Positions 54,042 through 58,745 of a DNA stretch of 58,745 bases are shown piece after piece (position 1 is the first letter of the stretch; each line of letters begins with the position of its first letter). A program made the position numbers and the translations under genes. Source of the stretch: Georgenia ruanii (GTDB taxonomy: Bacteria > Actinomycetota > Actinomycetes > Actinomycetales > Actinomycetaceae); assembly GCF_009193175.1 (NCBI RefSeq), contig NZ_VUKE01000024.1:1-58745 (forward strand). The letters run 5' to 3'. The notes under the pieces are model-generated. The model did no database searches. It saw nothing but the letters and a program-made list of their open reading frames with translations, and was not told where the DNA came from.

Positions 54042-55075
54042 TCGAGGACGGCCGCCGAGTACCCACCACCAGCGGGGTCATCGCCGTGGCCAACCTCCAG
54101 GCCCAAGTCGACGGTCTGGTGGCTCGTCTCCCCACTGCACGATTCGCGCGGACGGCACTGTCATCTCCGGCGGTGGCCGAACGGGCGCTTCTGGTCGACC
54201 TGCTCATCCTGCGCGGGCAGGTGTCAGGCCGCATCACGGACTACGAAAGCGCCGCGGCTCTGGCCGAGGCACTGGTCCGGGACGCCCCGGACGAGAGCAC
54301 GTCGTGGTTGGTTCGGGCCAGGACGCGAGCGATCTTCCACCAGTTCGCGCGCACACTCGCCGACCTGGATGCCGCGGGGCGGTGCGGTGCCGACCGGGCC
54401 ACCGTGCAGGCGGAGCGGGCGGCGATCCTCCAGGCTGTCGGCTGCTACGCCGAAGCCCTAGCGCTGCGCCGGGACGCGGCGCAGCGCCGACCCGACTTCG
54501 CGGCGCTCGGTGCGCTGGCCGTGCTCGAGGCGGAGCGCGGGCGGGTCGACCGGGCGGAACGCCTCTTCACGCAGGCGAGCCACCGCTACCGGGGTGTCTC
54601 GCCGTTCCCCTTGGCTTCGCTGAATTTCCGGCGTGGGCTGATGTGGCTCGGCGAGCGGGATCTCACGGTCGCCCGTGCCTGGTTCCGCGCCGCCGTAACT
54701 TTAGTGCCGGCCTACGCTCCGGCGCTGGGTCACCTCGCCGAGGTCGACGCGGCCCTGGGCGCCCGTGAGGCGGCCATCGGCCGACTGCGCCGCCTGGCGG
54801 AATTCAGCGACGACCCCGAGTACGCGGCCGAGCTCGCCGGCGTGCTTCGCGACGCCGAGCAGATTCAGGAGGCCGAGCACTGGCGCAGCATCGCAGCGTC
54901 CCGTTACGACGAATTGGTATTACACCATCCGGAGGCCTACGTGGACCATGCGGTCGAGTTCTGGCTCACCGTGGGGGCCGATCAGCCAAAAGCTCTCCGA
55001 TTAGCGTCGCAGAGCCACGCGAGCCGGGCAGCTCAAAGGCTCGCCATGCCGCACGGCGACATTCCAATTGTCTGA
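54038..55075 (+). CDS. TPR-repeat protein coupled to DUF4331
   Basis: The 345-residue all-helical protein has tetratricopeptide-like pairs: SAAALAEALVRDAPDESTSWLVRARTRAIFHQFARTLADLDAAGR, AAILQAVGCYAEALALRRDAAQRRPDFAALGALAVLEAERGRVDRAERLF, then RAWFRAAVTLVPAYAPALGHLAEVDAALG. It has no signal or membrane segment and probably mediates protein contacts. The start overlaps the DUF4331 stop. Three in-frame TTA codons (54701, 54920, 55001) suggest foreign origin or translational control. TPR proteins following DUF4331 genes are a recurrent pair as far as I recall, of unknown role. Confidence 0.82.
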   Translation: MIEDGRRVPTTSGVIAVANLQAQVDGLVARLPTARFARTALSSPAVAERALLVDLLILRGQVSGRITDYESAAALAEALVRDAPDESTSWLVRARTRAIFHQFARTLADLDAAGRCGADRATVQAERAAILQAVGCYAEALALRRDAAQRRPDFAALGALAVLEAERGRVDRAERLFTQASHRYRGVSPFPLASLNFRRGLMWLGERDLTVARAWFRAAVTLVPAYAPALGHLAEVDAALGAREAAIGRLRRLAEFSDDPEYAAELAGVLRDAEQIQEAEHWRSIAASRYDELVLHHPEAYVDHAVEFWLTVGADQPKALRLASQSHASRAAQRLAMPHGDIPIV

Positions 55076-55115
55076 TGGCTACCCGATCTCGACGACCAAG
55101 CCTAGGCATGCTGCC

Positions 55116-56552
55116 ATGGACAAGAGCTACGACCTGGTAGTGATCGGCGCCGGTCCTGCCGGGGAAGTCGCGGCCGAGCTAGCGAGCGCCTTCGGGCGCG
55201 CTGTGCTCGTCGTCGAGCGGAGCACGCCAGGCGGGGTGGTTACGACCACCGGCGGCGCCCCTACGAAGGCCCTGCGCGAAGCCGCGCTCTACCTGACCGG
55301 CTACCGCCAGGAGGAGGTTTACGGCGTACGGGCCGCAGCGCCGCTGCAAGCCGTGATGCCTACTCTGGGTGTCAGGATCGAGCAGGTCCGCGATGTCCTG
55401 CAGGACGCTGTCGCACGCCGCTTCGTCGCTCGCGGCATCACGTACCTTCAGGGAGTTGCCCGAATCGACACGGACCGCACAGTGCACATCACCTCACCTG
55501 ATGGAACGGCGCACGCGGTCGCGTCTCGCGCGGTTGTGATCGCAACGGGGTCACGCCCCACGCATTACTCCGGCATTCCCTTCGACGACCCGGACGTCTA
55601 CGACTCCGATGAGATCTGGGCGCTGCCCGCTGCTCCGACAGACATCGTCATCGTCGGCGGCGGCCCAATCGGCGTCGAGTTCGCCACCGTGTTTACCGCC
55701 CTCGGCATCCCCGCCACACTTGTCAACAAGTCCGATCGCCTCCTGCCGACCGTCGACGGCGAGTTGGCCGGGCTGCTGGCCGAGGAGTTCCAGCGGCGCG
55801 GAGTCCGGCTGGTACTGGGCGCGGGCGCGGACGGGGTGAGGCGCGTCGACGGCCGGCTCCTGGTCACGCTCTCGAACGGCACGGCCCTGGAGGGGGACGC
55901 GGTCTTGTTCGCCGCTGGTCGCACTGCCAACACGGAGGCCCTCGGTCTCGAACAGGCCGGCGTGCGACTCGACGCCGCCGGCCGGATCATCGTCGACCGC
56001 TACTACCGGACGACCGCTCCAGGAATCTACGCAGCCGGCGACGTGGTGCGACCCGGCCTCGCCTCCAGCGCTATGCAACAAGGACGAGCAGCGGCGGCTC
56101 ACGCCTGCGGACTGGTCTTCGGTGTCGAGATCGACCAGACGGTAAGTACCGCTGTCTACGGCCTACCCGAAGTGGCCAGCGCCGGTGCGACCGAAGAACA
56201 GATCCGCTCCAGCGGCATCCCGTACGCGGTGGGCCGCTGCGACCTCTCCACCACCCCACGCGGAGCAATCGCCGGACACGGTGGACTGCTCAAGCTCATC
56301 TTCCACGCCGATAACCGCAAACTGCTCGGCGTCCACTGCTTCGGCGACATCGCCTCCGAGGTGGTCGGCCTGGGCCACGTGGTCCTCCAGCTTGGTGGCA
56401 GGATCGAAATGTTCTTGACACTCGCGCTCAACACGCCCACGTACAACTATGCGTATCACGACGCAACTGTCGACGGCCTGACCCGACTGACGAAGCTGAT
56501 GGGCATGCCCGAGAGCGGGGAATCGCCAGTACAGAGATCTCGGGCTTCATAG
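55116..56552 (+). CDS. SthA/Lpd-like flavoprotein lacking the redox cysteines
   Basis: The 478-residue product has the pyridine-nucleotide-disulfide reductase fold: FAD motif VVIGAGPAGEVAA (about 8-20), NAD(P) motif IVIVGGGPIGVEFATVF, IYAAGDVVRPGLASSAMQQG, and the C-terminal dimer domain. ALREAALYLTGYRQEEVYG is characteristic of soluble transhydrogenases (SthA). Where Lpd has [13 protein letters not shown] this protein has GGVVTTTGGAPTK: both cysteines are replaced (Val42, Gly47, same numbering as lpdA in this window). It may transfer electrons between NADH and NADPH or reduce another protein without a disulfide. The ATG at 55116 is preferred to a TTG at 55068. Confidence 0.86.
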   Translation: MDKSYDLVVIGAGPAGEVAAELASAFGRAVLVVERSTPGGVVTTTGGAPTKALREAALYLTGYRQEEVYGVRAAAPLQAVMPTLGVRIEQVRDVLQDAVARRFVARGITYLQGVARIDTDRTVHITSPDGTAHAVASRAVVIATGSRPTHYSGIPFDDPDVYDSDEIWALPAAPTDIVIVGGGPIGVEFATVFTALGIPATLVNKSDRLLPTVDGELAGLLAEEFQRRGVRLVLGAGADGVRRVDGRLLVTLSNGTALEGDAVLFAAGRTANTEALGLEQAGVRLDAAGRIIVDRYYRTTAPGIYAAGDVVRPGLASSAMQQGRAAAAHACGLVFGVEIDQTVSTAVYGLPEVASAGATEEQIRSSGIPYAVGRCDLSTTPRGAIAGHGGLLKLIFHADNRKLLGVHCFGDIASEVVGLGHVVLQLGGRIEMFLTLALNTPTYNYAYHDATVDGLTRLTKLMGMPESGESPVQRSRAS

Positions 56553-57482
56553 CCGTGCATTGACGCCCGTTTTCGGCGGTTCACGGGCTGCTTGGGCGGG
56601 CAATTATGGTCGCAGGCGGCACCATTCTCCGGTTGGCAGGTCGCAACCAGCACCCTGGGTCGGACAGTCATCCCGCTGGGGCTCAGCCTCCGTCACAGCG
56701 ATTTGGTCGCGCCCCCGTTCGCCAATGCCGCCGCCGGTCTCGACCGGCCCCTGTTGCGGGCACATTGTGCGCGTCGTCACGCCAGGCAGTTTGAGTCAAA
56801 CGATTGCAGGATCGCCGAGTAGGTGCCGAGGCGATCAGACGGGCCTCGAGAGCGGGGCTGGTCGGTACCAATGGGGCGCCTTCGGGGAAGAGCGCGAACG
56901 TCGGCTATGAGGGAACCTAAGAACGATGCGCTGCTGCGGATGACCCGTGGCTCGGTAGGGTTGCCAGTGGCGGGTCTGTGTTGCCCACTCGAGATCACGA
57001 CGTGACCGTCAGGGTCTCGCCACCTCCGTCTCGGCGGGGGAGTGCGCACGCGCCCCGATTCCCCAGGGTTCCCCCACGGGCCCGGCTCACGGCGAATCCG
57101 CAGGTCAGGGCGAGTTCGAACAGTTCAACGTCTAAGCGTCGGTGTCTGCGGCGCCGGGGTAGGTGTTCCTGATCCTGGAGCTCCGAGTCTGGAGCGCGCC
57201 GTGGGCACCCGCCCCCAAGCCCCGCCGAGCCGACGTACACCCCGTTGCCGTCCACTTGGGTCGCAGCGCTCAGAGTTTGCCGCTGGCGTACCCGATCGTT
57301 GTGCCCTTGGCCGATGAGCGTGCCGTCGTCGTCATCCTGTAGTGGCACGCAGGGGGCACGAGCGCCGTACAGCGGAACCGGAATCCGCAGAGTTCCAACC
57401 GTTCCGGACCCTTCGGACGAGACAATCATGACTGCCTTCGGCCGTAACCGGCTGACTCACTCGCTCGCTTGGGAACGGTTCC
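56553..57482. other. 930-base stretch without a recognisable gene
   Basis: Both strands contain short open frames, none with a known motif or a convincing codon pattern. A 144-codon frame on the minus strand (56995-57429) starts with ATG but has a low-complexity Arg/Asp-rich product. The region looks like degraded, lower-GC DNA at the right side of the probable island. Confidence 0.55.
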
Positions 57483-57920
57483 TCAGGTGGTCTTGCCGCG
57501 ATGCTCGGGCCCCTGTTCCACCGGCCGGCCGCGCTTGTCGTTCATTCCGACCAGCATGGTGTGTATTTCCCGGGTGAGGTCGGTGTTGGTCTTCAACTCG
57601 AGCTCTTGCTCGACGAAGTCGTGGTCAGCCTTGGCCTGCTGGAAGGAGGCTTGTCGGTTCTGACCGATCATCACGAAGGTCGACAGGAAGATCGCCTCGA
57701 GCGACACGGCCAAGGTGAGGGTGGGCCAAGGGCTGTCTTCGAGCACGAGCATCCACACCGCGAAGACGGCGACGTGGACGTAGACGAAGGGCATTGACCC
57801 GGCGAACTTGGTGATCTGGTCGGCGATCCGCAACTGCACGCTCTGGGCGCGCTTCAACCTCGCCTCGACGAGCGCCGGGTGCTTCGCGGCCGGCAGGGCG
57901 AGGGCGTGGTGTGTGTTCAT
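57483..57920 (-). CDS. DUF1003 membrane protein
   Basis: The 145-residue product has two transmembrane helices (FAGSMPFVYVHVAVFAVWMLV and LTLAVSLEAIFLSTFVMIG) and the DUF1003 markers ADQITKFAGSMPFVYVHVAVF, followed by NRQASFQQAKADHDFVEQELELKTNTDLTREIH, a coiled-coil-like tail. The ATG at 57920 follows GGAGACGTC. The function of DUF1003 is not established. It stands alone, antisense in orientation to the peroxidase cassette. Confidence 0.88.
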   Translation of the reverse strand: MNTHHALALPAAKHPALVEARLKRAQSVQLRIADQITKFAGSMPFVYVHVAVFAVWMLVLEDSPWPTLTLAVSLEAIFLSTFVMIGQNRQASFQQAKADHDFVEQELELKTNTDLTREIHTMLVGMNDKRGRPVEQGPEHRGKTT

Positions 57921-58225
57921 GACGTCTCCATCGGGCTCGCAGCAGGTGGTGCGGCGCGGTCAGGGCACGTGCCCCGATCGCCGGAGCCAACGATATTGCG
58001 GTCCAACTTCCCACGGATCGGCGCCTGTTCAACCCCGGACGCAGGCGCCTTGAGCCCTGCTTCCATGCCGTGATCGTCGCGTGGTGGTCACCGCGTGGCG
58101 GTACCGCATGGTGCATGCGTGACGACACCGGGAACCTCTTCATCCGTCGCGGACGGTGGCCGCGATGATGGCGGGCCGCTGCTGGCCATGCCGCAGACGC
58201 CACCTCGTAGATTCGTCTATCCGCG
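57921..58225. other. Intergenic region without a gene
   Basis: These 305 bases separate the DUF1003 gene from the ASCH-domain gene on the same strand. I see no convincing frame, only the DUF1003 promoter region. Confidence 0.5.
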
Positions 58226-58745
58226 CTAACGGCGGCGTGGTCCCGGATAGAGCACCGTGAAGGTCTCCAGCACCACGGGCATGTCGGCGCGGAACGTCCG
58301 TCCGTAGGCGGCGAGCGTGTCGGTGAACTCGCGCTGGCGCTGGCGGCGCCAGTGCTCCAGGCTCCGGTCGTCCTCGCCCTCGGCGGCCGCGTGCTCGGCC
58401 GGCACCTGGTCGAAGGGCCGGACGTCGACCGTCTCGATGCGCACGAGCACCTGCGGCTGGCCGTTGCCGTCGCAGATGATCGACAGGTCTCCGGGGTTCG
58501 GTTGCTCCTCGCCCTGCTCCTGCCGTTCCCACAGGCTGCTCGAGGTCGCGGTCTTCACGCCCGCCAGCACGAGCGCGAGCAGCTGGTCCGCCTCCTCGGG
58601 GGTCGAGCCGAAGGACCACGCGGGCGGTGTCAGCGCGGCGAGCTCGCTCTTCCCGACGACGACGTCGAGGCCGGTGATGTCGGCGACCTTGCTTGCCAGG
58701 GCCCAGAACCGCTCGACGGCCTCGTCCTGGGGAGGGGCGGACTCC
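58226..58745 (-). CDS. ASCH-domain protein (partial, N-terminus beyond window)
   Basis: The open frame runs from the right edge of the window to a stop at 58226 (173 visible codons). It reads FWALASKVADITGLDVVVGKSE, WSFGSTPEEADQLLALVLAGVKTATSSSLW, then SIICDGNGQPQVLVRIETVDVRPFDQV and EHWRRQRQREFTDTLAAYGRTF, the ASCH (EVE/PUA-like) pattern with G-x-K-T-A-T-S-S and the HWRRQRxxxF motif. ASCH proteins bind RNA or nucleotides. The internal ATG at 58570 is not the start, since the domain begins upstream of it. GC content here is again high. Confidence 0.84.
   Translation of the reverse strand, partial: ESAPPQDEAVERFWALASKVADITGLDVVVGKSELAALTPPAWSFGSTPEEADQLLALVLAGVKTATSSSLWERQEQGEEQPNPGDLSIICDGNGQPQVLVRIETVDVRPFDQVPAEHAAAEGEDDRSLEHWRRQRQREFTDTLAAYGRTFRADMPVVLETFTVLYPGPRRR

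Noticed and set aside
56995-57429. 144-codon minus-strand frame with a plausible GAAGG site
   Set aside because: Product is Arg/Asp-rich without recognisable domain or hydrophobic core; not enough to call a gene.
58115-58168. 17-codon plus-strand frame (MRDDTGNLFIRRGRWPR)
   Set aside because: Very short, no ribosome site, no homology I know.

Overview
The window is a very GC-rich stretch of chromosome. Dense gene packing, GTG starts, GGAGG-type ribosome sites, F420/flavin luciferase-like oxidoreductases, an ECF42-type sigma factor, DUF3105/DUF305 proteins and an HNH remnant of the DUF222 type all point to a high-GC actinobacterium. A Micrococcales-type soil organism is my best guess, but only an inference. 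I saw no rRNA, tRNA or CRISPR array.

Layout. 0-7.7 kb: a small membrane protein, a nitronate-monooxygenase-like gene broken by one missing base, a luciferase-like oxidoreductase, an isolated DUF932 (phage/plasmid-type) gene, a decayed SDR fragment, and a three-gene ABC-2 exporter. 7.8-20.5 kb: uidA (beta-glucuronidase), a class-III aminotransferase divergent from a TetR gene, then a putrescine/GABA catabolic block: aldehyde dehydrogenase (patD-like), PucR-family regulator, gabT coupled to a glutamate dehydrogenase, gabD, and a metallo-beta-lactamase-fold hydrolase. Together these would take gamma-aminobutyraldehyde to GABA, succinate semialdehyde and succinate, with glutamate dehydrogenase recycling 2-oxoglutarate.

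20.6-28.8 kb: a divergently transcribed acyl-CoA carboxylase locus (crotonase, AtuA-like protein and TetR on the minus strand; carboxyltransferase, biotin carboxylase/carrier and nitronate monooxygenase on the plus strand), suggesting branched-chain acyl-CoA or acyclic terpenoid degradation. 28.9-40.4 kb: small membrane and lipoproteins, an HNH remnant, luciferase-like and PNPOx-like oxidoreductases, DUF3105/DUF305, a membrane-anchored molybdopterin oxidoreductase, a DrrAB-type ABC exporter, idi, SRPBCC, an aldo/keto reductase and an aquaglyceroporin. 40.4-47.5 kb: an orphan VapB-like antitoxin, a DUF485/sodium-solute symporter pair behind a perfect CRP/GlxR-type site, a cyclic-nucleotide-binding-domain protein, a MarR-like regulator, an ECF42-like sigma factor and lpdA.

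47.5-58 kb looks different: lower GC, in-frame TTA codons and a long gene-poor stretch. It holds a large LuxR-family ATPase regulator followed by five co-directional genes: a predicted alpha/beta-barrel protein, a DyP-type peroxidase, a DUF4331 protein, a TPR protein translationally coupled to it, and an SthA/Lpd-like flavoprotein that has lost both redox cysteines. I consider this probable acquired cassette the best candidate for an undescribed redox system. The window ends in DUF1003 and ASCH-domain genes, the latter cut by the window edge.
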